A stretch of DNA of 33,816 nt from an uncultured Clostridia bacterium (GCA_947165755.1 CAMVBR010000006.1:1-33816), one strand, 5' to 3'; shown: positions 24,591 through 31,686, counted from the stretch's first letter. The notes: generated by a model not told the origin, from the letters alone. Numbers and translations: made by a program.

Positions 24591-26915
24591 CTACTTTTTA
24601 TCGTCATTGTCAATATTGATACTTTGTAATTTTGAAAGCAGGTCGCCGCCGATTTCTTTTGCCGTTTCCGTATCGGCAGCCTGAATCACAAGCCGTACTC
24701 GATTTGAATTCCCAAGCTGACGAATTTTCACATCCGCGCCACGATGATCACCAAAAGAATAGTACGGCTCGGCGCTGCTTTTTTTTCTTCCCCCCGCGTT
24801 AAGAAACATGCGTCGAATCTCAGACGGTGCGCGATCAAGCTCAACAACCTTTCTTCGGACCACAAAGTCATTCTGCAGCGACATCAGATGCTCCAGATCG
24901 GTATTCGCTTCCGTTAACACCGAGATTATTTTTACACATAAAAATACAGCGTCAAAATTCCAGAGATTCCCGAGCAGCTGTTCAGAGGTAAAATACGCCG
25001 GAAGCTTTGAAACGGGCCCCATTCGTATTGCGCAGCTGTTGTATACCTGCGCCTTCTCCATGATGAAATCCGGCGCGTCCTCAGGGAGCAGCACGTCCGT
25101 TCCGCGAGCGAACGCGAGTTCGCATAGTACAGCGCGTATGCGGTCGGCGGAATAAACGTGGTCATTTTCTATGCAATACAGGTCGGTTCCGTCTTCATTG
25201 ATCAAAAACTGCATATCGCCGGGCATATCTGCATTTTCGGCTTTCAAAAACAGTCCGTCCAAAATCGATTTGATAATGTTATTCTCACACTCAAAGCGCA
25301 TCCGCTTTCCGTTCGGAAACACAGGCATTATTTTTTTCAATGCGGAAAGGTATGAAGCCCGCATAAGATGCATACGGAACAATTCATAGGGCGGTTGATC
25401 AAAAGAGAAGCGAAAGGCCGAGAATCGGTAATTGTTATTTATAAATCTTGCGACTGAAGGATCAACCGGGAACCCATCCTTACCAAAAACAGCAATATTT
25501 ACGGTCTGATCCGATGCTGAAACATACAAAAACAGATCAAGATTACTGTATGCGCTGTAAAAATATGCCTGTGCCTTATACACAGCTTCGTAGTCGTATG
25601 CAATCGCGCCGCAGGCGCGCACACCGCAAATACACACGTTTTTATAAAGCTCCGAAATATCCGTCCCGTCGCATCCGACGCCGATTCTGCGTATCGTTTT
25701 TACAGAAGCGACAGCATGTCCCAGCTTTATTGCGTCAGACAAAGACAATTCCACATAAGCCCTTCCCGAAATACCGTATATATCGGGTTCGATCCTTTCA
25801 GGCGTTTCATAAAACATGTCTTTGGAAATAATGGCTTCCGGTGTGATCGTCCTCCCCGGCCAGATCCTGCATCCGGGCAAGACTCTGGAAAATCTGCCTA
25901 TCTTAGCCCCGTAGCCGATCACCGCATTTTTCTCGATCACGCAATTCTCGCCCACCTGAACATTGTCGTCAAGGATCGCGTCTAAAAGATCCGTGCCGTT
26001 GCCAACTTCCACATGGTTCCCAACCAAACAAGCATGCACCGTACACCCGCGATCGAGACGAACGGAACTTCCGAGTACCGTATGCGGCCCTATTGTACAA
26101 TTCTCTTCAAAGGTACATCCCTCGCCGATCAGGCACGGCGCAATGATCTTATTTCCCCGGTCATCTTCCCGGTCTTCAGAATAGAACGTACCCTTGAACG
26201 CAAACCGGTCGATATACTGTTCCAGCATTTCGGCCGAAAGCGATCTGTATGCCTCAAATTCCCCGATATCTCCCCACATCTGATCGGTGCGAAAACAGAA
26301 AAAACGCAGTTTTTGTTTTAGTATATCAGGGAACAACTGTCCCGCAAAATCATAAGCCGTTCCGGAAGGAATCAGTTCCAGCACTCTACCCTTCAAAACA
26401 TATATCCCGGTGTTGATCAAACTGGATTCCGCATTCTCCCAAGTTGGTTTTTCCTGAAACCCGATCACATTCCCCTCTCGATCGCACTTGATCACCCCGT
26501 ATTCTCTGGGATCGGATACTTCCTTCCCCACCAACGTTACATCTGCATTTGTGTTCACGTGGGAATCGATCACTGCGTTCAGATCTATATTGAAGATATT
26601 ATCCCCGCTGAGAACAAGCACGTCTTCGTCGGTTTCGGCAACGCAGTTCTTTACGCCGCCTGCGGTACCCAGCGGTTTGTTTTCTTCATAATAGCGCAAT
26701 TCGGCATGAAAGCCGGTTTTTTCACAATATTCCATAATATCCATCGCTTTATAACCGAGTGAAAGACGGATATCGGTAATTCCGGCCCTGATTACACTTT
26801 CAATAATATGCTTCAGCACCGGAACGTTCATGATTCTGATCAAAGGCTTGGGCGTCGTTTCCGTCAGCGGCTGCAATCTGCTGCCAAGGCCGCCGCACAT
26901 AATTACCGCAATCAT
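24591..26915 (-). CDS. sugar-1-phosphate nucleotidyltransferase with left-handed beta-helix and degenerate phosphomutase domain (ManC-like)
   Basis: A 774-residue three-domain protein. Residues 1 to about 235 are a nucleotidyltransferase (MCGGLGSRLQPLTETTPKPLI, LGTAGGVKN, LSGDNIF). Residues about 255-370 are hexapeptide repeats (IGEGCTFEENCTIGPHTVLG). Residues from about 385 resemble a phosphomannomutase/phosphoglucomutase. This order is known in mannose-1-phosphate guanylyltransferase-like proteins. The mutase part looks inactive: where the phosphoserine loop TASHNP is expected there is SASDQTVNIAVFGKDG (466-481), and I find no DxDxDR metal loop. GGGGTGA lies before the ATG. The sugar and nucleotide specificity (GDP-mannose or dTDP/UDP-glucose) cannot be fixed from sequence. 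Confidence 0.8.
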   Translation of the reverse strand: MIAVIMCGGLGSRLQPLTETTPKPLIRIMNVPVLKHIIESVIRAGITDIRLSLGYKAMDIMEYCEKTGFHAELRYYEENKPLGTAGGVKNCVAETDEDVLVLSGDNIFNIDLNAVIDSHVNTNADVTLVGKEVSDPREYGVIKCDREGNVIGFQEKPTWENAESSLINTGIYVLKGRVLELIPSGTAYDFAGQLFPDILKQKLRFFCFRTDQMWGDIGEFEAYRSLSAEMLEQYIDRFAFKGTFYSEDREDDRGNKIIAPCLIGEGCTFEENCTIGPHTVLGSSVRLDRGCTVHACLVGNHVEVGNGTDLLDAILDDNVQVGENCVIEKNAVIGYGAKIGRFSRVLPGCRIWPGRTITPEAIISKDMFYETPERIEPDIYGISGRAYVELSLSDAIKLGHAVASVKTIRRIGVGCDGTDISELYKNVCICGVRACGAIAYDYEAVYKAQAYFYSAYSNLDLFLYVSASDQTVNIAVFGKDGFPVDPSVARFINNNYRFSAFRFSFDQPPYELFRMHLMRASYLSALKKIMPVFPNGKRMRFECENNIIKSILDGLFLKAENADMPGDMQFLINEDGTDLYCIENDHVYSADRIRAVLCELAFARGTDVLLPEDAPDFIMEKAQVYNSCAIRMGPVSKLPAYFTSEQLLGNLWNFDAVFLCVKIISVLTEANTDLEHLMSLQNDFVVRRKVVELDRAPSEIRRMFLNAGGRKKSSAEPYYSFGDHRGADVKIRQLGNSNRVRLVIQAADTETAKEIGGDLLSKLQSINIDNDDKK

Positions 26916-26938
26916 TTTTTCACCCCATATTGATTTAT

Positions 26939-26967
26939 CACGGTTATTATTTACCTGCAGAACCGTG
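26939..26967. repeat. inverted repeat upstream of the nucleotidyltransferase gene
   Basis: CACGGTT (26939-26945) and AACCGTG (26961-26967) are perfect inverted copies around a 15-base spacer. There is no T run typical of a terminator. It lies in the gap between the divergent nucleotidyltransferase and rnhA genes and could be an operator or a leader hairpin. I found no convincing minus-strand promoter here. Confidence 0.4.
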
Positions 26968-26983
26968 TTTAGTCATATTTGCA

Positions 26984-27012
26984 TTGATTTTAGCAAAACA
27001 ATATGCTACAAT
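26984..27012 (+). promoter_or_regulatory. promoter of rnhA
   Basis: TTGATT, 17 bases, TACAAT. The predicted start is near 27019, about ten bases before the ATG and next to the ribosome binding site, so the leader would be very short. Confidence 0.65.
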
Positions 27013-27028
27013 GCACAAAGGTGATCAG

Positions 27029-27481
27029 ATGGATACTGTATATATTTATACCGACGGCGCATGCTCGGGAAATCCCGGCCCCGGCGGATGGTGCGCCATA
27101 CTTCGTTACAAACAAAAAGAACGCGAGGTTTTCGGCGCGGAAAAAGAAACAACAAACAATCGCATGGAACTCACAGCTGTGATCAAAGGGCTGAAAGCTC
27201 TGAGATACCCGTGCAAAGTCATGGTGATTTCCGATTCAAAATATGTTTGCGACGCGATCAATCAGCACTGGCTGAGTTCATGGGAAAGAAAAAGCTGGAA
27301 AAAATCCGACGGAAAACCCGTACTCAATCCGGATTTGTGGATGGAACTGTCATCGTTGCTGAAACTGCATGACGTTCAATTTACGTGGATCAAAGGCCAC
27401 GCCGGTCACCCGGAAAATGAACGTTGCGACGCGATCGCAGTCAGGGAATACCGGAAATATCTTAAAAACAGCGATCTGTAA
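27029..27481 (+). CDS. rnhA: ribonuclease HI
   Basis: This enzyme degrades the RNA strand of RNA-DNA hybrids during replication and repair. The 150-residue protein has the family start YIYTDGACSGNPGPGGW (first catalytic Asp), NNRMELTAVIKGL (Glu), VISDSKYVCDAI (Asp) and a C-terminal WIKGHAGHPENERCD with the final acidic residue. The catalytic DEDD set is complete. The track ORF begins at 26930, but the ATG at 27029 has AAAGGTGA upstream and begins the conserved sequence. It is a lone gene, convergent with spoIVA. Confidence 0.96.
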   Translation: MDTVYIYTDGACSGNPGPGGWCAILRYKQKEREVFGAEKETTNNRMELTAVIKGLKALRYPCKVMVISDSKYVCDAINQHWLSSWERKSWKKSDGKPVLNPDLWMELSSLLKLHDVQFTWIKGHAGHPENERCDAIAVREYRKYLKNSDL

Positions 27482-27510
27482 GCCACACGTTTACAGATCG
27501 CTTTGCTTTA
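27470..27510. terminator. two-way terminator between rnhA and spoIVA
   Basis: AGCGATCTGTAA pairs with TTACAGATCGCT around a nine-base loop. The plus strand continues TTGCTTTAT and the minus strand GTTTTTAAG, so it can serve both convergent genes. The left arm includes the stop codon of rnhA. Confidence 0.8.
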
Positions 27511-28986
27511 TATGATGATACAGATCAATCCGTTGCAGCCCTCATTGATCACCCGCTCCAGCGTTTGCTGCAATTTCATACGGGCTTCATTCGGCATATG
27601 CGTCAGCTTTGCCTTCAACCCTTCGTTGACCAGATCGTGCAGGGATTTTCCGAAAATATTTGACTCCCAGATCTTTGAAGGATCTTCCTGAAATCCTTCA
27701 AGCAGGTATTTTACGAGGTCTTCGCTCTGCTTTTCACTTCCCACAATAGGAGCCACTTCCGTTTTTATATCGGCTCGCAAGAGGTGGATCGACGGCGCGC
27801 TCGCCTTCAATCTGACGCCGTATCGGTTGCCCTGTTTTACGATCTCCGGTTCCTCCAGCGAGAGTTCGTCAACAGAAGGCATCACAATACCGTAACCTGT
27901 TGAATTCACCTGCATCAATGCGGCTTCTATCTTTTTATACTTTTTGTTTATCGATGAGAGCGTCTGCAGAACTTCAACCAAACCGGCGTCGTTTGCGATC
28001 TGTATATCGGTAATATCGGATATCATACCATAAAACACGGACTTGTCTATTTCCGCATTTATATATGCCGTTCCTTCACCCAGCTTTACATTTTCCGTGG
28101 AAGAGTATGTAACGCTTTCCATTTTATGCATTTCTTCAACAAACGCGGGAACGTCTCTCACTTTTCCGATCTTCGAACCTGCGGCTCTCACTTCTTTCAA
28201 AAGCAGTTCCTTTTTCGGATCACTCTCTTTAAGGCCTGCATACCATCCGGGAAGCGAGATCACAATTTTTTTCAAGGGAAACTCCATCAGTACGTTCTTC
28301 AGAATTTTTGTGATCTCGGTCTCATCCAGCTTGAGGCAATTTACAGGCAGCACGGGAGAAGCATATTTTTCACTCAACTCAGCGGCAAGCTTCTGTGCGG
28401 CATTGCTGTTTGGGTAAACGCAATTCAAGAGGATCACAAACGGCTTGTTTATCGTTTGGAGCTCATTGATCACACGCTCCTCCGCCTCTTCATATTCTTC
28501 CCTCGGGATCTCGCTGATGCTTCCGTCGGTCGTAACCACCAACCCGATCGTCGCATGCTCATTGATCACCTTTTTCGTTCCGATCTCGGCAGCCATATTA
28601 AAAGGGATCTCTTCTTCAAACCACGGTGTTTTTACCATTCTGGGCGCGTCGTTTTCTATATACCCCAGTGAAGAAGGTACGATATATCCAACGCAATCCA
28701 CAAGCCGAACACGAAAACTCGTGTTGTTTTCAAACGAAAGATTCACGGCGCTTTCAGGAACGAATTTCGGCTCGGTAGTCATGATCGTCCTACCGGCAGA
28801 AGACTGCGGAAGCTCGTCTATCATTCGCTCTCTTGCGAAGTCGGCGGGAACGTTCGGCACGATCAACGTTTCAAAGAACTTTTTAATAAACGTGGATTTG
28901 CCTGTACGCACAGGGCCTACGACGCCGATATAAATATCTCCACCGGTTCTTCTTGCAATGTCTTCATAAATATTTGTGTCTGTCAT
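27508..28986 (-). CDS. spoIVA: stage IV sporulation protein A (spore coat morphogenetic ATPase)
   Basis: SpoIVA polymerises with ATP on the forespore surface and forms the base layer of the spore coat. From the ATG at 28986 the protein is 492 residues, the same length as the Bacillus subtilis protein. The N-terminal part has GVVGPVRTGKSTFIKKFFE (Walker A, about 22-33), and the C-terminus ends in the family-typical NGLICIII. AAAGGGG lies seven bases before this ATG; the track start at 29016 has no such support. A sigma-E-like promoter lies upstream. The gene shows that the organism belongs to an endospore-forming lineage. Confidence 0.97.
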   Translation of the reverse strand: MTDTNIYEDIARRTGGDIYIGVVGPVRTGKSTFIKKFFETLIVPNVPADFARERMIDELPQSSAGRTIMTTEPKFVPESAVNLSFENNTSFRVRLVDCVGYIVPSSLGYIENDAPRMVKTPWFEEEIPFNMAAEIGTKKVINEHATIGLVVTTDGSISEIPREEYEEAEERVINELQTINKPFVILLNCVYPNSNAAQKLAAELSEKYASPVLPVNCLKLDETEITKILKNVLMEFPLKKIVISLPGWYAGLKESDPKKELLLKEVRAAGSKIGKVRDVPAFVEEMHKMESVTYSSTENVKLGEGTAYINAEIDKSVFYGMISDITDIQIANDAGLVEVLQTLSSINKKYKKIEAALMQVNSTGYGIVMPSVDELSLEEPEIVKQGNRYGVRLKASAPSIHLLRADIKTEVAPIVGSEKQSEDLVKYLLEGFQEDPSKIWESNIFGKSLHDLVNEGLKAKLTHMPNEARMKLQQTLERVINEGCNGLICIII

Positions 28987-29446
28987 AATCAAACCCCTTT
29001 GCATTCTTATCGTCAATTAACAATATGAACACCGGACGTGTTTTATGACAGCATAGTATTCCCAAAAAAAGAAAAACCCCGTCGTAGACGAGGTCTGTCA
29101 TGTATAAGAGCTCCCCAAAGTGTACCAATCCATAGAAAGAACGAATTACAGTACATTGGTCGTTTAACGACTTGTAAGTTGAATCGACAATATATCCTGT
29201 ACGGTGCAGAAGTTCCAGCCAATAGCCGGTTTCGCTCGCTTCCTTAAGCGCGATCTCAAGCTTTGATATAAAATCCTTTTTGCCTTGCGCGTAGTTTGCT
29301 TCGAAAATATTCGCGCCGATGGAGGTGCCGGAACGTCCAATCTGATTGGAAATAACGGATTCGTGTTTCGCTTTCAAGTCTTTGACAAGATTGATGATTT
29401 GCACAGAGAAATCCATAGAGAGATCACGCAGTTTTGATTCAGACAT
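28964..29446 (-). CDS. four-helix-bundle protein (23S rRNA intervening-sequence/S23 family) with atypical C-terminal tail
   Basis: From the ATG at 29446 (GGGGG seven bases upstream) the ORF encodes 160 residues. The first 100 match the S23/IVS four-helix family: QIGRSGTSIGANIFEANYA (36-54), FISKLEIALKEASETGYWLE (59-78) and KSLNDQCTVIR. Family members usually end near residue 115-125. Here the frame continues without resemblance, passes through the terminator hairpin at 29063-29093 and the predicted spoIVA promoter, and ends inside spoIVA. This suggests a frameshift or a lost stop near residue 103; a +1 shift there reaches a TGA just before the hairpin. The upstream part of the track ORF (29447-29671) is the palindrome array and is not coding. 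Family members occur in 23S rRNA insertions and resemble the Avd proteins of diversity-generating retroelements. Confidence 0.65.
   Translation of the reverse strand: MSESKLRDLSMDFSVQIINLVKDLKAKHESVISNQIGRSGTSIGANIFEANYAQGKKDFISKLEIALKEASETGYWLELLHRTGYIVDSTYKSLNDQCTVIRSFYGLVHFGELLYMTDLVYDGVFLFLGILCCHKTRPVFILLIDDKNAKGFDYDRHKYL
29020..29046 (-). promoter_or_regulatory. candidate sigma-E promoter of spoIVA
   Basis: The minus strand reads GTCATA, then 16 bases, then CATATTGT. This resembles the mother-cell sigma-E pattern (ATA, 16-18 bases, CATANANT) with one mismatch. The predicted start is about 27 bases before the spoIVA ATG, with AAAGGGG in between. It is placed right behind the terminator of the S23 gene. 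Confidence 0.45.
29063..29093 (-). terminator. intrinsic terminator after the S23-family gene
   Basis: On the minus strand CCTCGTC pairs with GACGGGG (one G-U pair) around TAC, followed by TTTTTCTTTTTTT. It lies inside the open reading frame of the S23 gene as extended by the track, which argues that the true coding end is upstream of it. Confidence 0.75.
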
Positions 29447-29496
29447 GATACCGCCCCCTTCTTGTTTATAATACCCAATGAAACTGGAATCGTAAA

Positions 29497-29673
29497 ATGA
29501 TGTATGCGCCGTCGGCGCAAGTGATGCAGTTCGCTCCGCAAACAGTGATGTATTGCGGCTATGCCGCAAAGTGATGTGATGCGTTCCGCTCACGCGCCGA
29601 AGGCGCACATCACGCACGAAGTGCACATCACTTGCGAAGCAAACATCACGTTCCGCGAGAGCGGAACACATCG
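29497..29673. repeat. array of small palindromes separated by a constant GTGATGT motif
   Basis: Palindromes with different sequences lie at 29505-29519, 29529-29543 (one mismatch), 29553-29569, 29594-29606, 29614-29624, 29632-29642 and 29650-29667, most with three-base loops such as GAA. They are separated by GTGATG(T/C) in the left half and its complement ACATCAC in the right half, so the array switches orientation near 29590. There an unpaired GTTCCGCTCAC looks like half of a broken unit. The right half has exact ACATCAC spacers at 29607, 29625 and 29643 (period 18). It lies directly upstream of the S23-family gene, in its presumed leader or as part of the same element. Confidence 0.8.
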
Positions 29674-29676
29674 TTC

Positions 29677-29717
29677 AAAAAAACGCCTTTTGTCGGTAGA
29701 CAAAAGGCGTTTTTTTT
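29677..29717. terminator. two-way terminator after tRNA-Lys
   Basis: AACGCCTTTTGTC pairs perfectly with GACAAAAGGCGTT around GGTA. Eight Ts follow on the plus strand and seven on the minus strand. It ends the secG-tRNA-Lys transcript two or three bases after the CCA end and separates it from the palindrome array. Confidence 0.9.
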
Positions 29718-29719
29718 GT

Positions 29720-29795
29720 TGGTGAGCCAGCGGGGATTCGAACCCCGGACACCCTGCTTAAAAGGCAGGTGCTCTGCCGACTGAGCTACTGGCTC
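29720..29795 (-). tRNA. trnK-UUU: tRNA-Lys (UUU)
   Basis: The minus strand folds as a full cloverleaf: acceptor GAGCCAG with CTGGCTC, D stem GCTC with GAGC, anticodon stem CCTGC with GCAGG around loop CTTTTAA (anticodon TTT), and T stem CGGGG with CCCCG around TTCGAAT. The discriminator A and a genomically encoded CCA follow at 29723-29720. The 5' end shares two bases with the TGA of secG, so the tRNA is probably cut from the secG mRNA by RNase P. Confidence 0.97.
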
Positions 29796-30051
29796 ATTTT
29801 GCAGACAGGAATGCAAACAAGAACGTAGCGACCAATGTAAGAACAAACATAACCACAGTAAGCACTTTCGTGATCTTGGCAAGCTTCGCTTCCATTGTGC
29901 GGCCCTTGTTTTTTCCGAAGAAGGTATCGGCACCACCGGAAATGACGCCGGAAAGCCCTGCTTCGCGGCTCTGCTGCAACAATACGATAATAACGATTAA
30001 AACAGACAGAACGACCAGGACGACTCCGATACAAATCTCATACCATGCCAT
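29794..30051 (-). CDS. secG: preprotein translocase subunit SecG
   Basis: A small membrane subunit of the SecYEG protein export channel. The 85-residue protein has two hydrophobic segments (about 5-25 and 60-82) flanking the conserved loop LLQQSREAGLSGVISGGADTFF. GAGG lies eight bases before the ATG, and a strong promoter lies at 30095-30123. Its stop codon overlaps the following tRNA-Lys by two bases, so the two share a transcript ended by the hairpin at 29677-29717. Confidence 0.95.
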   Translation of the reverse strand: MAWYEICIGVVLVVLSVLIVIIVLLQQSREAGLSGVISGGADTFFGKNKGRTMEAKLAKITKVLTVVMFVLTLVATFLFAFLSAK

Positions 30052-30094
30052 AATTTTTACCTCTTCCTATGCATATTTCCTGCATTGCCTAAGT

Positions 30095-30123
30095 ATATTA
30101 GCACAACGTTATATAAAAATCAA
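30095..30123 (-). promoter_or_regulatory. promoter of secG-tRNA-Lys
   Basis: The minus strand reads TTGATT, 17 bases, TAATAT, about 44 bases upstream of the secG ATG. It lies in the gap after the small membrane protein gene. Confidence 0.65.
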
Positions 30124-30141
30124 GTCTTTTTTTAAATTATT

Positions 30142-30423
30142 TCATTTTTTTTCATTTTCCTTATTTCCGGACCAAATCAGTAAAACTTCAAATATTAATA
30201 CCGGCATAATACAAATTATCAAACTGTCCACGGCAAGAACAAACAGTTCATGATACCAATATAAGCCCGTGGTAATATCCGCGCAGCTGTATGTATAAAA
30301 CAATAAAACAACCACCGCAACCACGTTTGCGGCTAAAAAAATCACATAGCCGGCCGCAAGGATCCTTTTAGATACCTTCTCCATTTGATCGATCAACAGC
30401 GCAATTTGCAATATCGGTTTCAT
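30142..30423 (-). CDS. small membrane protein, unrecognised
   Basis: A 93-residue protein with two hydrophobic segments (about 24-45 and 60-84), a basic amphipathic N-terminus (LLIDQMEKVSKRI) and a charged tail (GNKENEKK). GGGAGG lies upstream of the ATG, and a promoter (TTGCTT, 16 bases, TATAAT) lies at 30445-30472. I do not recognise the family. It is divergent from nrdR and upstream of secG on the same strand, without any evident terminator between them. Confidence 0.7.
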   Translation of the reverse strand: MKPILQIALLIDQMEKVSKRILAAGYVIFLAANVVAVVVLLFYTYSCADITTGLYWYHELFVLAVDSLIICIMPVLIFEVLLIWSGNKENEKK

Positions 30424-30444
30424 TCTTTCTTCCTCCCCGCTTTC

Positions 30445-30472
30445 ATTATAATCATTTGTTTTGAGAAAGCAA
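30445..30472 (-). promoter_or_regulatory. promoter of the small membrane protein gene
   Basis: The minus strand reads TTGCTT, 16 bases, TATAAT, about 22 bases before the ATG at 30423. Confidence 0.55.
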
Positions 30473-30496
30473 TCTGTAAAATTTTCCTCAAAAATA

Positions 30497-30525
30497 TTGC
30501 CAATTCCGATGAACCATGTTAAAAT
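30497..30525 (+). promoter_or_regulatory. promoter of nrdR
   Basis: TTGCCA, 17 bases, TAAAAT, with a predicted start about 28 bases before the nrdR ATG. I saw no clear NrdR-box pair around it. Confidence 0.55.
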
Positions 30526-30559
30526 ATTAAAAATAACAATGAAAGCCGGTGACCAACGT

Positions 30560-31015
30560 ATGAATTGTCCGTTTTGTTATTTTCCCGAAAGCAAAGTGAT
30601 CGATTCCCGTCCTGCGGATGACGGGCAGCGGATCCGCAGAAGAAGAGAATGCGTCAAATGCGCAAAGCGCTTTACCACGTACGAATCCGTTGAAACACAG
30701 CCCCTGATCATTATAAAAAGAGATAGGTCCCGGCAGGTATTCGATCGAAACAAGCTTCTCAGCGGCATGCTCCGTGCTTGTGAAAAAAGACCGGTATCGC
30801 TCCAGACGCTTGAAACGGCAATAGATGAAATCGAAAGCCAGCTCCAGAACTCTTTCGAGCGCGAGGTCACCTCAGTTCAAATCGGTGAAATGGCGCTTGA
30901 AAAGCTTCGCTATATTGACGAGATTGCATACGTGCGTTTTGCATCTGTATACAGAGACTTTAAGGATATCGAATCATTCATGGAAGCTCTTACAAGCTTA
31001 AAGAACGAAAAGTAA
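30560..31015 (+). CDS. nrdR: transcriptional repressor NrdR
   Basis: A nucleotide-sensing repressor of ribonucleotide reductase genes. From the ATG at 30560 it is 151 residues, the usual length. The N-terminal zinc ribbon has cysteines at 3, 6, 31 and 34 (MNCPFC and CVKC) plus the DNA-binding RIRRRREC. The ATP-cone domain starts at about residue 50 ([20 protein letters not shown]) and ends with [19 protein letters not shown] lies seven bases upstream; the longer track start at 30461 overlaps the promoter. No ribonucleotide reductase gene is in the window. Confidence 0.96.
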   Translation: MNCPFCYFPESKVIDSRPADDGQRIRRRRECVKCAKRFTTYESVETQPLIIIKRDRSRQVFDRNKLLSGMLRACEKRPVSLQTLETAIDEIESQLQNSFEREVTSVQIGEMALEKLRYIDEIAYVRFASVYRDFKDIESFMEALTSLKNEK

Positions 31016-31060
31016 CCAAACGTGATCATTTTTTTGCATCAATAATATCGGAGGATCAAC

Positions 31061-31504
31061 ATGTTTGCATTTATACAAAAACTGATTGCTTTGCTTACCG
31101 CAATGCTCGCTTTTCTCGGTTTTGCAAAAGGGAACGACAAGAATCAGGAACCGGCGGCAGATACAATTGCGTCTTTTACCGTTCATGAAAACAGCGTCGT
31201 ATTCTCTTTTGTCTCAAATCCCTCCACAGGGTACGGCTGGCAGTATACGCTTAACGGAGACAGCGTTGTTTTTACAACAGAGCATTTTGAATGCGGCGAT
31301 AAAGGCAATACCGCAGGCGCGCCCGGAAAGCAGTTTTATACTTTTACCGCTGAAAAACAGGGCAAAACAACGGTTACTTTTATTTATGACCGGCCCTGGG
31401 AAAACAACGAGCCGCTTTATAGCTACACTGCCGTAATCAGTGTAGACGCGGATCTTCATGTTTCTGTGGAATCGTTTACAAAAGCAAATAACGTTTTGAT
31501 ATAG
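31061..31504 (+). CDS. chagasin-like cysteine protease inhibitor (inhibitor family I42), exported
   Basis: A 147-residue protein. A hydrophobic N-terminus (about 4-22) suggests export or membrane anchoring. The three inhibitory loops of chagasin-type inhibitors are recognisable: NPSTGYGW (53-60), the glycine loop GAPGKQFYTF (86-95) and RPWE (111-114). The family blocks papain-like cysteine proteases. GGAGG lies six bases before the ATG, 45 bases after nrdR, so it may be read through from nrdR; the two have no obvious shared job. No papain-like protease gene is seen nearby. Confidence 0.85.
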   Translation: MFAFIQKLIALLTAMLAFLGFAKGNDKNQEPAADTIASFTVHENSVVFSFVSNPSTGYGWQYTLNGDSVVFTTEHFECGDKGNTAGAPGKQFYTFTAEKQGKTTVTFIYDRPWENNEPLYSYTAVISVDADLHVSVESFTKANNVLI

Positions 31505-31542
31505 TAAAAGTAATAAGAATTAAATTATTCAATATCATTTCT

Positions 31543-31582
31543 CAGGTCCTTTTAGCGTATGCCGAAAGGACTTTTTCTTTTT
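31543..31582 (+). terminator. intrinsic terminator after the chagasin-like gene
   Basis: GTCCTTT pairs with AAAGGAC around a 12-base loop, followed by TTTTTCTTTTTT. Confidence 0.8.
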
Positions 31583-31632
31583 TATGGGCATATTTTACAA
31601 GAAATGCGCTTAAAGTTTTTACAATCGATGGA

Positions 31633-31661
31633 TTGTTTTCAATTGTTCTGAATGTTATAAT
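31633..31661 (+). promoter_or_regulatory. promoter of the sugar transporter gene
   Basis: TTGTTT, 17 bases, TATAAT, with a predicted start about 19 bases before the ATG at 31687. No operator palindrome is evident around it. Confidence 0.65.
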
Positions 31662-31686
31662 AAAAAAAATGGAAAGGAGGAACAGC

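Noticed and set aside
29447-29671. Upstream 75 codons of the S23-family ORF
   Set aside because: They translate the palindrome array; the ATG at 29446 has the ribosome binding site and begins the family-like sequence.
29497-29673. CRISPR array
   Set aside because: The constant part is only seven bases and flips orientation, and the variable parts are self-complementary hairpins of 11-18 bases, not spacers; no cas genes are present.
30461-30559. Extended N-terminus of nrdR in the ORF track
   Set aside because: It overlaps the -35 and -10 elements; the zinc ribbon begins at the ATG at 30560 and the resulting length fits the family.
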